Below, in pieces: positions 17,948 to 27,817 of a DNA stretch of 64,000 nucleotides. The position numbers and the translations under genes are program-made. Every line of letters begins with the position of its first letter. The first letter of the stretch is position 1. Below the pieces are notes generated by a model. The model searched no databases and was not told the DNA's origin. It saw only the letters and a program-made list of their open reading frames with translations. Source of the stretch: JAHCHG01 sp041394845 (lineage in GTDB: Bacteria > Acidobacteriota > Blastocatellia > Pyrinomonadales > Pyrinomonadaceae); assembly GCA_041394845.1 (NCBI GenBank), contig JAWKHL010000001.1, positions 806,001 to 870,000 on the forward strand, written 5' to 3'.

Positions 17948-18439
17948 ATGTTCAGACTTAAGAATTTATCAAATGAAGCGATCCCGGCCGCATTGGAGCG
18001 GGCCAAGCATTACCGTTTGCTCAACGAGCCCGGAGCGGCCGAGAGCATCTGCCTGGATATTTTGCGGATCGATGAGGAGAACCAGGAGGCGCTGGTGACG
18101 ATAATTCTGGCCATGAGCGACCGTTTTTCCAAGGATTATTCCGTCGGCGGTTCGACCATACAGGATTATCTTTTGCAATTAAAGGACGAATACACCCGGA
18201 GTTACTACACCGGGATTGTCTTTGAAAGGCGGGCCAAAGCCGCTCTCAGCCTGGGCACGCCGGGCTCCGATTCGACCGCCTACGAACTTTTTCGCCAGGC
18301 GATGACCTGGTTTGAAAAAGCCGAAGAGATCCGCCCGCCCGGCAACGAAGACGTCATTTTGCGCTGGAACGGTTGCGCCCGGATCATCATGACCAACAAA
18401 TTGGAACCGAGACAGATGGCCTCCGATTTCATCGAGTAA
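17948..18439 (+). CDS. Small TPR-like protein downstream of sdhB, function unknown
   Basis: The 163-residue cytosolic protein starts at the ATG 46 nt after sdhB, with a weak GGAGCG before it. It is all-helical with TPR-like pairs (HYRLLNEPGAAESICLDILR; ELFRQAMTWFEKAEEIRPP) but no catalytic motif. Close position and orientation suggest co-transcription with SDH. An assembly or maturation factor role is possible but only inferred from context. Confidence 0.75.
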   Translation: MFRLKNLSNEAIPAALERAKHYRLLNEPGAAESICLDILRIDEENQEALVTIILAMSDRFSKDYSVGGSTIQDYLLQLKDEYTRSYYTGIVFERRAKAALSLGTPGSDSTAYELFRQAMTWFEKAEEIRPPGNEDVILRWNGCARIIMTNKLEPRQMASDFIE

Positions 18440-18626
18440 GCATTTTTTGAAAATCGTTTCCTAAATAAAAAAGAAGTCGGGACGCGGGTTTGGACTGATG
18501 GAAATGGATGGGTGCGGATTGCATTTTAGGAATCCCTTCGAATCCGTCCGGTTCGTGTCCCAATTTTTTTCTTTTACAGAACAATTTAGTTTTGGGTTTT
18601 CGGTTGGAACAACACCGGATCAATTT

Positions 18627-21143
18627 ATGAAAAAAACAACCGCCGCGATTTTTTTTCTCCTGACATTTTTCTTTCTCACCTTCGGGCAGGACAAAAAGCC
18701 CGATACCGCCAAAAAAAAGAGTTTTGATGAAATAACCCGCGATCTCAGAAAGATCGAGGGTTTTATCCCGCTTTATTACGACGATGAAAACGGGAAGATG
18801 TATCTGGAGATCTCCCGTTTCAAACGGGAGTTTCTCTACCAGATCTCTTTGCCGACCGGCGTCGGGTCGAACCCGATCGGTCTCGACCGCGGCCAGTTGG
18901 GGGACACCAAGGTCGTTTATTTCGAAAAGGCCGGAAACAAGATCCTTCTGATCCAGCCCAATTACGGTTACCGAGCGTTGAGCGAAAACCCGGCCGAAAG
19001 GCGCGCGGTTGAGGAATCTTTCGCCAAATCGGTGATCTGGGGGTTCAAACTCGAGGCCGTCGAAGGTGAAAAACATCTGGTCGATGCCACCTCATTTTTG
19101 ATCCGCGACGCCCACGGGGTTTCGAACCGGCTCAATCAGTTGAAGCAGGGAAATTACAGTTTCGAAGAAAGCCGGAGCGCCTTTTATCTGCCGATGACCA
19201 AAGGCTTTCCCAAAAACACCGAGGTCGAAGCGACGATCACTCTGGTTTCAAAAGGTGAAACGGGGCGTTTGATCGGGCAGACGGCCCCGACCCCCGAAAC
19301 GGTTACGGTTCGCCAACGACATTCGTTTGTCGAACTCCCGGATGACGATTATCGCCCAAGGGAATTCGACCCGAGGGTCGGAGTCATTCCCATCAGTTTT
19401 TACGATTACGCCGCCGGAATCGAAGAGAATCTGGAAAAACGCTGGATCATTCGCCACCGTTTGCGGAAAAAAGACCCTTCCGCCGCCCGTTCAGAAGCGG
19501 TTGAGCCGATCATCTATTACGTCGATAACGGCGCGCCGAAGGACATTCAGGACGCCCTCATCGAAGGGGCTTCGTGGTGGAATCAGGCCTTCGAAGCCGC
19601 CGGTTTTATCAACGCTTTTCAGGTCAGGGTTTTGCCGCCGGATGTCGATCCGATGGACGCCCGCTACAACGTCATCAACTGGGTTCACCGCTCGACCCGG
19701 GGCTGGGCCTACGGGAGCAGTATCACCGATCCGAGGACCGGCGAGATCATCAAAGGCGACGTGACTCTCGATTCGCAAAGAGCGCGGCAGGATTTTCTGA
19801 TCGGTTCGGGGCTGGCTCCCCAATACGCGGATTCCTCCGGCGCGATGTGCGATTTCGCCCTGATGCCGGACGTCGATTACCTTTTAAATGCCGATTCGAA
19901 GACCGTGGCGGGACAGATGGCTCTGTCCCGGATCAGGCAATTGTCCGCCCATGAGGTCGGACACACGCTCGGTTTTGCCCATAATTTTGCGGCCAGCACC
20001 TACGGGCGGGCATCGGTGATGGATTATCCGGCTCCGGTAATTAATGTCAAAAACGGGAAACTGGATTTTTCCGACGCTTACGCCGTCGGGATCGGAGCCT
20101 ACGATAAATTTGCGGTTAAATTTGCCTATTCGGATTTTCCTTCCGGAGAGGACGAAAAAAGCGAACTGGAAAAAATCGTCCGGCAGGGCGTGAACGACGG
20201 GATGCTTTTTATCACCGACGCCGACACGCGCCCCGCAAATGCCGCCCATCCTTTGGCCAATCTGTGGGATAACGGCCCCGATCCGATCGCCAATCTGAGG
20301 CATGAGCTGGAAGTAAGAAGGATCGGTCTTCGGCAGTTCGGGCCGGAAAATCTGGAGAAAGGCGAGCCGTTTTCGGAACTTGAAAAAAAATTACTTCCGC
20401 TTTATCTCCATCACAGGTATCAATTGACGGCGGCCGTCAAATCGGTCGGCGGGGTCTATTACACCTATGCGGTGCGGGGCGATGACGGGGCGAACCCGTC
20501 GCGGGTTTTCGAAATAGTCCCGGCCGAACGCCAGCGCGAAGCGCTTCGGACGGTTCTTGAAACCCTGAAGTTTGAGGAACTGGCGGTTCCCGAAAACATT
20601 CTCAAATTGATCCCGCCGAGGGCTTACGGTTTCAACTCCCAAAGAACGGAGCTTTTTGACAAAAGGACCGCTCCGATCTTTGATCCGATCGGAGCGGCCG
20701 AGATTTCCGCCGGAATGACAATCGGCGGATTGTTGGAACCGAACCGGGCGGCCCGTTCGATCTCCTTTCACGCCCTTGATAACAAACAACCCGGTTTTTC
20801 GGAGGTGGTTGAATCGTTGATCTCGGCCACCTGGAAGGTGAACGATCCGACCGATCAATATCACCGGGCGATCCTGCGGGCGATCCAGAGTCTGACTGTG
20901 AATATGCTGATGGATCTGGCGGATAACCCCGAAGCCCAGGCACAGGTGCGGGAGATCGCAACCGCCGCTTTGCGAAATCTTTCAAATCAATTGAAGGTCA
21001 GGATGGCAAACGGAAAAAATCCCGAAGAGGTTCATTACAAAATGGTGATCGAGGAGATCGAGAGATTTTTGGCCCGGCCCGCACCTCCGCGGCGGCCAGA
21101 CGAAAAACTTTCCGAACCCCCGGGCGATCCGATCGGAGGATAG
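18627..21143 (+). CDS. Secreted zinc-dependent metalloprotease (metzincin-like, DUF5117/DUF4953 type)
   Basis: The 838-residue protein starts at the ATG that opens a signal peptide (MKKTTAAIFFLLTFFFLTFG); the longer frame back to 18498 hides it. The zinc motif HEVGHTLGFAH is at residues 442-452, with a metzincin-like Met-turn SVMDYP about 15 residues later. The N-terminal part (PLYYDDENGKMYLEI; FLYQISLPTGVGSN) matches the large secreted metalloproteases common in Acidobacteriota and Bacteroidota. Likely an extracellular or periplasmic protease; the substrate is unknown. Confidence 0.88.
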   Translation: MKKTTAAIFFLLTFFFLTFGQDKKPDTAKKKSFDEITRDLRKIEGFIPLYYDDENGKMYLEISRFKREFLYQISLPTGVGSNPIGLDRGQLGDTKVVYFEKAGNKILLIQPNYGYRALSENPAERRAVEESFAKSVIWGFKLEAVEGEKHLVDATSFLIRDAHGVSNRLNQLKQGNYSFEESRSAFYLPMTKGFPKNTEVEATITLVSKGETGRLIGQTAPTPETVTVRQRHSFVELPDDDYRPREFDPRVGVIPISFYDYAAGIEENLEKRWIIRHRLRKKDPSAARSEAVEPIIYYVDNGAPKDIQDALIEGASWWNQAFEAAGFINAFQVRVLPPDVDPMDARYNVINWVHRSTRGWAYGSSITDPRTGEIIKGDVTLDSQRARQDFLIGSGLAPQYADSSGAMCDFALMPDVDYLLNADSKTVAGQMALSRIRQLSAHEVGHTLGFAHNFAASTYGRASVMDYPAPVINVKNGKLDFSDAYAVGIGAYDKFAVKFAYSDFPSGEDEKSELEKIVRQGVNDGMLFITDADTRPANAAHPLANLWDNGPDPIANLRHELEVRRIGLRQFGPENLEKGEPFSELEKKLLPLYLHHRYQLTAAVKSVGGVYYTYAVRGDDGANPSRVFEIVPAERQREALRTVLETLKFEELAVPENILKLIPPRAYGFNSQRTELFDKRTAPIFDPIGAAEISAGMTIGGLLEPNRAARSISFHALDNKQPGFSEVVESLISATWKVNDPTDQYHRAILRAIQSLTVNMLMDLADNPEAQAQVREIATAALRNLSNQLKVRMANGKNPEEVHYKMVIEEIERFLARPAPPRRPDEKLSEPPGDPIGG

Positions 21144-21214
21144 TTTTTTCGCCGGGAAAAGGGCGGCAACATCCAATTCAGTCGCATTTTTCGACCGCCG
21201 GTTCTAAGGGAAAT

Positions 21215-21874
21215 TCAATTGACCGGTTTGGAATTTTTTTCCAAATCGATTTTCAAGGAAAACCTCTTTAATTTTCCCTTGTAAAATTCGTATCGTCCGG
21301 TGTATTTGCCGGGGGTTTCGGAATCCGCCACTTTAACATTGTCAATTTCGTAGATCAGAACCTCGCCCTTTTCACCGGTCTCTTCGCGTTCCGTCGGTTC
21401 GCCCTTGATGTCGATCAGGGCTTCGGGGCCGATCTGGTTTTTCTTGCCGACGTTTCTGATTCCGACAAAAAGATTCATGGCCGTTTGCCGGAAGCCGATA
21501 AAAATCCCGTTCTCGGTCATCATCAAACCGTGTTCGGCATCCTGATAATGCCTTTTCTGATAGCTTTTCCCGACCGAAAAAACCTCGATCTCATTGATAA
21601 AATATGGGTCATCGACCGAGGGGACGGTTAGGCGCATGACCTGTGTTCCCCATTCATTGTAAAAATAATAGCTGGCCCTTCCGTCCTCTTCGGCCCGCGG
21701 GTGATGGCCCGGAAGCAGATATTTCTTGGCGGTTTCGCGGTTTCCGAGTTCAACGCCGACCACGCTCAACTCGGGTTTCACCTCCTTGGGTTGGGCGAAG
21801 TTCGGAGAAGCGAAAATAAAAAGGAAGAAAAAAAGGGACAATGAGGCAATCCGAAAATACTTTTGTGTTTGCAT
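21215..21874 (-). CDS. Secreted protein of unknown function
   Basis: The 219-residue product begins MQTQKYFRIASLSLFFFLF, a clear signal peptide; an upstream ATG at 21931 would add 19 unlikely residues. The mature part contains ELGNRETAKKYLLPGHHPRAE, GTQVMRLTVPSVDDPYFINE and a basic C-terminus (YKGKLKRFSLKID). I do not recognise the family. It converges with the metalloprotease gene but shares no obvious terminator with it. Confidence 0.7.
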   Translation of the reverse strand: MQTQKYFRIASLSLFFFLFIFASPNFAQPKEVKPELSVVGVELGNRETAKKYLLPGHHPRAEEDGRASYYFYNEWGTQVMRLTVPSVDDPYFINEIEVFSVGKSYQKRHYQDAEHGLMMTENGIFIGFRQTAMNLFVGIRNVGKKNQIGPEALIDIKGEPTEREETGEKGEVLIYEIDNVKVADSETPGKYTGRYEFYKGKLKRFSLKIDLEKNSKPVN

Positions 21875-22005
21875 AATTTTTGTTGAAAATTGGAATTGGA
21901 TTTGAAATCGAAACGATTTCGAAACAAACACAGTTTAACAGATTTGATGAAGGTTGTTCAATTAAGTTTCAGCCCCGATTTTTTGAATACAATTGAGAAA
22001 AACTT

Positions 22006-22038
22006 TTGAGCCGGCACCAAAAAAAGGGACCGGCTCAA
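22006..22038 (-). terminator. Putative terminator of the TonB-dependent receptor gene
   Basis: TTGAGCCGG (22006-22014) pairs with 22030-22038 around a 15-nt loop. On the minus strand a TTTTT tract follows three bases later. It lies 27 nt beyond the stop codon. Confidence 0.5.
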
Positions 22039-22065
22039 ATTCTGGCAAATTTTGGATAAAAGGAA

Positions 22066-24936
22066 TTAAAACTCGAATTGGATCTCCAGTTCGATCCGTC
22101 GGTTTCCGGCCGAAGAACCGCCGCCTCCGAAACCGAAGCCGCCGGCCGTTGAAAGGGATTGGCCGAAGAATGGAGATCTCAGATTCCCGACCGGAGTGCT
22201 CAGATTGTTGCGGTTGAAAAGGTTTCTGATCTGAACCGTAAATTCCAAAGTGAATCGATCCTGTTTGTCATTTCCGCCCCCGCCGGAACCACGCCCTCCT
22301 CCGAAAGGACCGCCGAAGCGTCCGCCGCGTCCTCCACCTCTTCCATTTCCCGAAGAATCGCCGCCGCTTCGGGTTCCGAAACCGAAAGCCTTGCTCATCC
22401 GCAGATTGACGATGAAAAATTCCGGGCCGCTCCCGTAATTGCGGGGAATCACCTGATCGAGGTCGGAAACGCCGGATGCATCGCAAAAACCGGCGCTCAG
22501 ATTCAACTCGGAACAGCGGGTCGCCAGTTGGGCGAAGGTCGGTCTTTCCGTAAACAATGAATCGCCGTTTGAATCGACCCCGTTGGTGATGTTAAAGGGC
22601 GCTCCCGAGCGGAAAATGATAAAGGGACGGAACCTGAAACCCCAGGGCGCGTTGTAGCTTCCGCCGATGACGAAACGATGGCGGACGTCGAGACCGGCCC
22701 GGCCGAATTCGCCCGTCAGATCATATTGATCGGCGGGAAAAGTTCCGGCGCCGTCGGTATCGCTTTCGGCCTTGTTCAGTGAATAGTTGCCGAAAAGCGA
22801 AAAGTTCTGAAAACGGGTCCGGAGGTTCAGGATCAATTGATTTTGCCGGAACTCGCCGGTCGATTCGTATTGAAAAATATTGCCCTGATCGGGAAAAGGC
22901 CGGACCCCGTCGATCGGGGCGTTGATGTTTCGCGACCGGAGCAGTCGATTTGTTCGGGCGTTGATATAGGTGGCCGAGAAAGTTGTGTTAAACGGCAGTT
23001 TTCTCTCGACGCTAAAAGCAAACTGAGCCGTGTAAGGGGTTTGCAGATCGGGGGAAACGATCCGCGTGGTTTGGGGTTGAGCGAAAGCGGATAATTGATC
23101 GACGGTCGGAACGTTGGAAACGCCGTTTTGGGTGAAAATGACATTTCCGAGAATCGCCGGGTCGTCAACCACGAACCTCTGTTGATTGGTTCCGTTGAAT
23201 CGTCTGGCCTGAAGGGTCAGCCCCTCGCCGAAGCGGTCATAAAAAATACCGAAACCGCCCCGAAAGACGGTTTTCGGTTCATTTTGGCCGCCGGCACCTG
23301 GGGCATAAGCAAATCCGAAACGGGGAGCAAAATTGTATTTGCTGGAAATATTGGTTTGATTTTCGTAACGCAGGCCGAACGAAAGGGTCAGTTCGGGATT
23401 GACGCGCCAATCGTCCTGAAGGAAAAGTCCGACGTCGGTTTGAGAAACACCGGCTTCGGGGTCTCCACCGGCGATCGAAAATTGGGTCGGAATGTCCGTT
23501 CCCAGAATGGCTCCCCGATATTGTTCGATGCTGGTAAAGGTAAAGGTTCCGGCAAAATTTCCGGGCGAAGAATCGAGGAGACGGAAATGACGAAGCCGGG
23601 CTCCGACCTTGAGCGAATGTTTTTTGAAAAGAAGGGAGGTGTAATTTTGAAGCTCAATTCGGTCATCCTCGGAAAAGGTCAAACCGGTGTTTGCCCCGCC
23701 GCCCGTAAAAGCGTCCAGAACCCGAATGGTCGGCGAATCGTCCTCGCTTTCCTCGCTTTCTCTTTGCCGGATGTATTGAAAACGGGTTTCGTTGATGGTT
23801 TTGGGATTCAGAACGGCCGTTTCCGTTACCCGCAGAGCGTGTTCGGTTTGTTTTCGGTCAAAGGCCCGGGAGAGGAGATTGAATCCTCCGAGACCGGCGT
23901 TTTCCCTTTTATCGCGTTCAAAACCGTATCGAACAACGAGGGTGTTCTTTTCGTCGATCTGAAAATCGAGACGGGGATTAAATTCGATTTCCCTTGAAGG
24001 GGCGGCGGCTGAAAACTGCAAAGGCGTCGGATTGAGGTTATCATCCAGTACAAGAGCGTTGACCAGCGCGTTATTATCTGTGTCCTCATTTTCAAAATTG
24101 AGAAAAAAGGACGCCCGGTTTTTGATGATCGGGCCGCTCAGTCGGGCTTCGAACTCGCGTTTTTGAAATGATGGGCGGTCGGCGACGAACGGGTTGCGGG
24201 AATTGAGTGCTTCGTCTTCGAATTCAAATTCCGCCGAACCGCGAAAACGGTCGGTTCCGGGTTTGGTCAGGATCTCGATTCGGCCGGATCCGAGCCGGTC
24301 AAATTCGGAAGAAAAAGGATTGGAATTGATCCTGATCTCGCGGATCGTGTCGCGCGGCGGAAGGCTTCCGCCGGAAAATCCGTCGATATAGATCCCTCCG
24401 CCGTTGGGTCCGGCGGAAGGTCCCGCCAGCGCTTGCAATGCCGCCTCCAGATCCTCTTCATCATCCGGCAATGCCTCGATTTCCTCGCCTTTGATGATCA
24501 GGGCTCCCGCGCCCCCTTCCGGGGAAGTATCAAGCTTGGTCTCGTCCCCGACACGAACTTCGGTTTCGATGGCCTCGACATTGAGGGTGATGTTCAAGGC
24601 CACCAAACGATCGGGAACGACCTCGACCTCCGGATTCTCATAAAGGGAAAACCCCTCGTTTACCGCCCGAACAGTGTAGTCGCCAACCGGCAAATCCTCG
24701 AAAATAAAAGACCCCGAATCATCCGTTTGAGCAGTTCGTTCGCGGCCGTCCTGACCGACAACGGTAACGGTCGCCCCGACGATCACGGCATCGGCAATGT
24801 CCTTAACGTTTCCTTGGAGAGTCCCTTTTTCCGTTTGAGCGAAGACGGAAAAGCAGAGCAGGAGGATCGCCAAAAAAATTGCCGGAATTTTCTTGAATTC
24901 CAACCTCGAAGTTACAGTATTTTCCCAATTTAACAT
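22066..24936 (-). CDS. Oar-like TonB-dependent outer membrane receptor with carboxypeptidase-regulatory domain
   Basis: The 956-residue protein has a signal peptide (to about residue 33), an Ig-like carboxypeptidase-regulatory domain (TLQGNVKDIADAVIVGATV ... residues about 36-110), a plug region with GGAGALIIKGEEIEALP and IYIDGFSGGSLPPRD, and a long beta-barrel ending in the aromatic IQFEF typical of outer-membrane barrels. Such proteins import large ligands or, as in Oar of Myxococcus, export cargo, energised by TonB-ExbBD. A Gly/Arg-rich loop near residues 880-910 is notable. The ligand is unknown; tonB and exbBD genes lie 10-20 kb away. Confidence 0.9.
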   Translation of the reverse strand: MLNWENTVTSRLEFKKIPAIFLAILLLCFSVFAQTEKGTLQGNVKDIADAVIVGATVTVVGQDGRERTAQTDDSGSFIFEDLPVGDYTVRAVNEGFSLYENPEVEVVPDRLVALNITLNVEAIETEVRVGDETKLDTSPEGGAGALIIKGEEIEALPDDEEDLEAALQALAGPSAGPNGGGIYIDGFSGGSLPPRDTIREIRINSNPFSSEFDRLGSGRIEILTKPGTDRFRGSAEFEFEDEALNSRNPFVADRPSFQKREFEARLSGPIIKNRASFFLNFENEDTDNNALVNALVLDDNLNPTPLQFSAAAPSREIEFNPRLDFQIDEKNTLVVRYGFERDKRENAGLGGFNLLSRAFDRKQTEHALRVTETAVLNPKTINETRFQYIRQRESEESEDDSPTIRVLDAFTGGGANTGLTFSEDDRIELQNYTSLLFKKHSLKVGARLRHFRLLDSSPGNFAGTFTFTSIEQYRGAILGTDIPTQFSIAGGDPEAGVSQTDVGLFLQDDWRVNPELTLSFGLRYENQTNISSKYNFAPRFGFAYAPGAGGQNEPKTVFRGGFGIFYDRFGEGLTLQARRFNGTNQQRFVVDDPAILGNVIFTQNGVSNVPTVDQLSAFAQPQTTRIVSPDLQTPYTAQFAFSVERKLPFNTTFSATYINARTNRLLRSRNINAPIDGVRPFPDQGNIFQYESTGEFRQNQLILNLRTRFQNFSLFGNYSLNKAESDTDGAGTFPADQYDLTGEFGRAGLDVRHRFVIGGSYNAPWGFRFRPFIIFRSGAPFNITNGVDSNGDSLFTERPTFAQLATRCSELNLSAGFCDASGVSDLDQVIPRNYGSGPEFFIVNLRMSKAFGFGTRSGGDSSGNGRGGGRGGRFGGPFGGGRGSGGGGNDKQDRFTLEFTVQIRNLFNRNNLSTPVGNLRSPFFGQSLSTAGGFGFGGGGSSAGNRRIELEIQFEF

Positions 24937-25048
24937 AATTTATTGACCCTAAATTTCAGTTAAATGCACTGTAGTCTTTTTTAACAAAGTAAGGAAATGT
25001 GTAGTTTATTGTAATAGATTGGTTGTCCGTTGAAATGTAAAGAAATGT

Positions 25049-25090
25049 AAAAATGGCGATCCTCAACCTTCATTCAGGAAAGGGATCGCC
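25049..25090 (-). terminator. Rho-independent terminator of clpS-clpA
   Basis: GGCGATCC (25055-25062) pairs with GGATCGCC (25083-25090). On the minus strand the stem is followed by ATTTTT. It lies just beyond the clpA stop. Confidence 0.8.
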
Positions 25091-25106
25091 AAAAATTTCG
25101 GGATAA

Positions 25107-27353
25107 TTAAAATTTCAAAACGACATCATCTTCGGCAAGTTCGACCGAAACGCTTCCGCCCTCGGTCAGTTGACCGAAAAGAATCTCCTGAGCCAGAGGT
25201 TGTTTGATCTTGTCGTGGATCAGGCGCTGCATCGGGCGGGCGCCGTATTTGGAATCGAAGCCGTTTTTGGCCAGCCATTCCCGGGCTTCTTCGGTCAGTT
25301 TGACGAGGACCCGTTTTTCGATCATCTGACCGTTCAGTTCCTTGATGAATTTATCGACGATCAGTTTTATGATCTCCAGATCGAGCGGTTTGAAGGCGAC
25401 GCGGGCGTCGAGCCGGTTGAGAAATTCCGGCGTGAATGTGCGTTCGATCGCGCCTTTGGCGCTTCCTTTGGTCGCCGCCTCGTTGCGAAAACCGACTCCG
25501 CCGGAGGACAGTTCACGCGCTCCGGCGTTGGTCGTCAGGATCAAAATGACGTTGCGGAAATCGGCCTTTTTGCCGTTGTTGTCGGTCAATGTGGCCGAAT
25601 CCATCACCTGAAGCAAAAGATTGAAAAGATTCGGATGGGCTTTTTCGATCTCGTCCAGAACCAGAACCGAATGGGGATGCCGCATGATGGCATCGGTCAA
25701 AAGACCTCCCTGATCGAACCCGACGTATCCCGGAGGCGCTCCGATCAGGCGGGAAACCGTGTGGGCCTCGGCGTATTCGCTCATATCGTAGCGGAGAAAT
25801 TCGATGCCCAGACATTCGGCCAGTTGTTTCGACAACTCGGTTTTGCCGACGCCGGTTGGGCCGGAAAACAGGAACGATCCGACCGGTTTGCTTTCGTGAC
25901 CGAGTCCCGCGCGCGAGATCTGAATGGCATCGACCACCTTTTTGATCGCTTCGTCCTGACCGAAGATCACTTCCCGGAGATCCTTTTTCAAGGTCTTCAG
26001 TTGATCTTTTTCGTCGGCGACGACAGTTTTCGGCGGGATCTTGGCCATCCGGGCGATGGTCGTTTCAACCATCTGAACGGTTATCTTTGTGGGGCGGTTT
26101 TCTTCGGGCAAAAGTTTCAGGCCGGCCCCGACCTCATCGATGACGTCGATGGCTTTATCGGGCAAAAACCGGTCGTTGATGTATTTGCCGGCCAACTCCG
26201 CGGCCACCTTGAGAGCCTCGTCCGAATACCGGATTTGGTGGTGTTCTTCGTAAAATTTCTTCAAACCCTTGAGGATCTCATAGGTTTCTTCGACCGTCGG
26301 TTCACCGATCTCGATCTTTTGAAAACGCCGGGCCAAAGCGCGGTCGCGTTCAAATGCGGCTTTGTATTCGGAATAAGTGGTCGAACCGATACAGCGCAGT
26401 TCGCCGGCGGCCAGTGCCGGTTTGAGGATATTGGAAGCGTCGAGCGCGCCGCCCGAAACCGCTCCGGCCCCGACGATGGTGTGGATCTCGTCGATGAACA
26501 GGATCGAGTTTTTTTGTTTTTTCAGATCTTTGATGATGGCCTTGAAACGCTGTTCGAAATCACCCCGGTAGCGGGTCCCGGCCAGAACCGCGCCCATATC
26601 GAGCGCAAAGACCTTGGCGTCGCGGAGGACTTCGGGAACGTTCCCCTCGCTGATCTTCAGGGCCAGCCCCTCGGCCAAAGCGGTTTTTCCGACCCCCGGT
26701 TCACCGACGTAGAGCGGATTATTCTTTTTCCTCCGGCAGAGAACCTGGATCGTCCGTTCGATCTCGGCCTCGCGTCCGATGATCGGATCGATCCCGCCTT
26801 CTTTGGCTCTTTTGACCAGTTCATCGGTAAAGGATTCGAGCGGTTTCGGTTTCCGAATCGCTCTTTGTTCGGCGAACTCCTCGTCGTCGAACTCCTCCAG
26901 AATCGAATCACTGTCGGCGTCGATCTTGGAAATCCCGTGGGCGATGAAGTTGAGGACATCGATCCGTTTGACCCCGTACTGAAGAAGCGCGTAAACGGCG
27001 TAGGATTGTTCAGCCTGGTAAAGGGCGGCGAGGATGTTCCCGCCGTCGATCCTCTGCTGGCCGCTGCCCTCGGCCTGAAGCATGGCGTATTGAATGATGC
27101 TTTGAAAGGTCGAGGTCAGTTCGGGCATCTGCGAGACGCCCTCGGGAAGGGTTTCGATCACCTCGTCAAAATAATTTTCCAGAAGTTTGGCGATCTTTTC
27201 CAGATCGGCCCCGCAATTGTACAAGATATTACGGGCCGTTTTATCGTTGAGCAAAGCGTAAAGCAAATGCTCCAAAGTTACGAACTCGTGCCGCCTTTTG
27301 TAGGCTTCATCGACGGCTAAACTCAATGTTTCTTCTAATTCTTTTGTTAACAT
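25107..27353 (-). CDS. clpA: ATP-dependent Clp protease ATP-binding subunit ClpA
   Basis: The 748-residue protein has a Clp-N repeat domain (residues about 1-145), a first AAA+ module with Walker A GEPGVGKTALAEG, a second with GPTGVGKTELSKQLA, and a C-terminal sensor/D2-small domain. There is no ClpB-type middle coiled coil, which fits ClpA. ClpA unfolds substrates for ClpP. clpS, encoding its adaptor, lies 15 nt upstream in the same operon, which supports the ClpA rather than ClpC assignment. Confidence 0.96.
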   Translation of the reverse strand: MLTKELEETLSLAVDEAYKRRHEFVTLEHLLYALLNDKTARNILYNCGADLEKIAKLLENYFDEVIETLPEGVSQMPELTSTFQSIIQYAMLQAEGSGQQRIDGGNILAALYQAEQSYAVYALLQYGVKRIDVLNFIAHGISKIDADSDSILEEFDDEEFAEQRAIRKPKPLESFTDELVKRAKEGGIDPIIGREAEIERTIQVLCRRKKNNPLYVGEPGVGKTALAEGLALKISEGNVPEVLRDAKVFALDMGAVLAGTRYRGDFEQRFKAIIKDLKKQKNSILFIDEIHTIVGAGAVSGGALDASNILKPALAAGELRCIGSTTYSEYKAAFERDRALARRFQKIEIGEPTVEETYEILKGLKKFYEEHHQIRYSDEALKVAAELAGKYINDRFLPDKAIDVIDEVGAGLKLLPEENRPTKITVQMVETTIARMAKIPPKTVVADEKDQLKTLKKDLREVIFGQDEAIKKVVDAIQISRAGLGHESKPVGSFLFSGPTGVGKTELSKQLAECLGIEFLRYDMSEYAEAHTVSRLIGAPPGYVGFDQGGLLTDAIMRHPHSVLVLDEIEKAHPNLFNLLLQVMDSATLTDNNGKKADFRNVILILTTNAGARELSSGGVGFRNEAATKGSAKGAIERTFTPEFLNRLDARVAFKPLDLEIIKLIVDKFIKELNGQMIEKRVLVKLTEEAREWLAKNGFDSKYGARPMQRLIHDKIKQPLAQEILFGQLTEGGSVSVELAEDDVVLKF

Positions 27354-27368
27354 ATAAGACCAGTAAAA

Positions 27369-27686
27369 CTATTCCTCTTCAACTGTGCAGAGAAACGGAT
27401 ATTCATGAGCACGGGCCATGTTCATCGCTTTTTCAGCCTTCATGGTGGCCACTTCAAAGGGATAAATCCCGGCTATCCCGACGCCCTCGTTATGAACCCT
27501 GAACATGATTGAAAAAGCCTCGGGTTCCGAACGTTTGAAAACCGCCACCAGAACGTAAACCACAAAATCCATCGTGGTGAAATCGTCGTTGTGAAGGACG
27601 ACTTTGTAAAGTTTCGGCTTTTCGAGCTTTGATTCGCTCTCGGTCAAAACATCGGTGCTGTTTTCAAGGTCCGGAAAATCAGGCAT
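27369..27686 (-). CDS. clpS: ATP-dependent Clp protease adaptor ClpS
   Basis: The 105-residue product has the ClpS core: YKVVLHNDDFTTMDFVVYVL, then FRVHNEGVGIAGIYPFEVA and a C-terminal HEYPFLCTVEEE. HNDD and the His of VHNEG form the pocket that binds N-degron residues. It delivers N-end-rule substrates to ClpA, encoded directly downstream. The N-terminal 25 residues are an acidic flexible extension, as usual. Confidence 0.96.
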   Translation of the reverse strand: MPDFPDLENSTDVLTESESKLEKPKLYKVVLHNDDFTTMDFVVYVLVAVFKRSEPEAFSIMFRVHNEGVGIAGIYPFEVATMKAEKAMNMARAHEYPFLCTVEEE

Positions 27687-27696
27687 AAATTTTTTT

Positions 27697-27724
27697 CGGA
27701 TTTGGGATTTCGGATTTGGGATTT
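27697..27724. repeat. 14-bp direct tandem repeat in the clpS leader
   Basis: CGGATTTGGGATTT occurs twice back to back (27697-27710, 27711-27724), between the predicted clpS promoter and its start codon. Confidence 0.9.
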
Positions 27725-27745
27725 TTGTTTTCTCTCATAGTTTCA

Positions 27746-27774
27746 ATTATCCAAAAACTGTTTCTTTTATTCAA
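27746..27774 (-). promoter_or_regulatory. Sigma70-type promoter of clpS-clpA
   Basis: Read on the minus strand, TTGAAT (27774-27769) and GATAAT (27751-27746) are separated by 17 bp, about 60 nt upstream of the clpS start. Confidence 0.6.
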
Positions 27775-27817
27775 GACTCCATTTTAAGTCCGAAATCCCG
27801 CAACAGAAATCCCGAGT

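Noticed and set aside
25170..27320. Open frame of 716 codons on the plus strand opposite clpA
   Set aside because: It is a shadow of the clpA codon usage; its translation has no recognisable motif, no ribosome site, and clpA on the other strand is certain.
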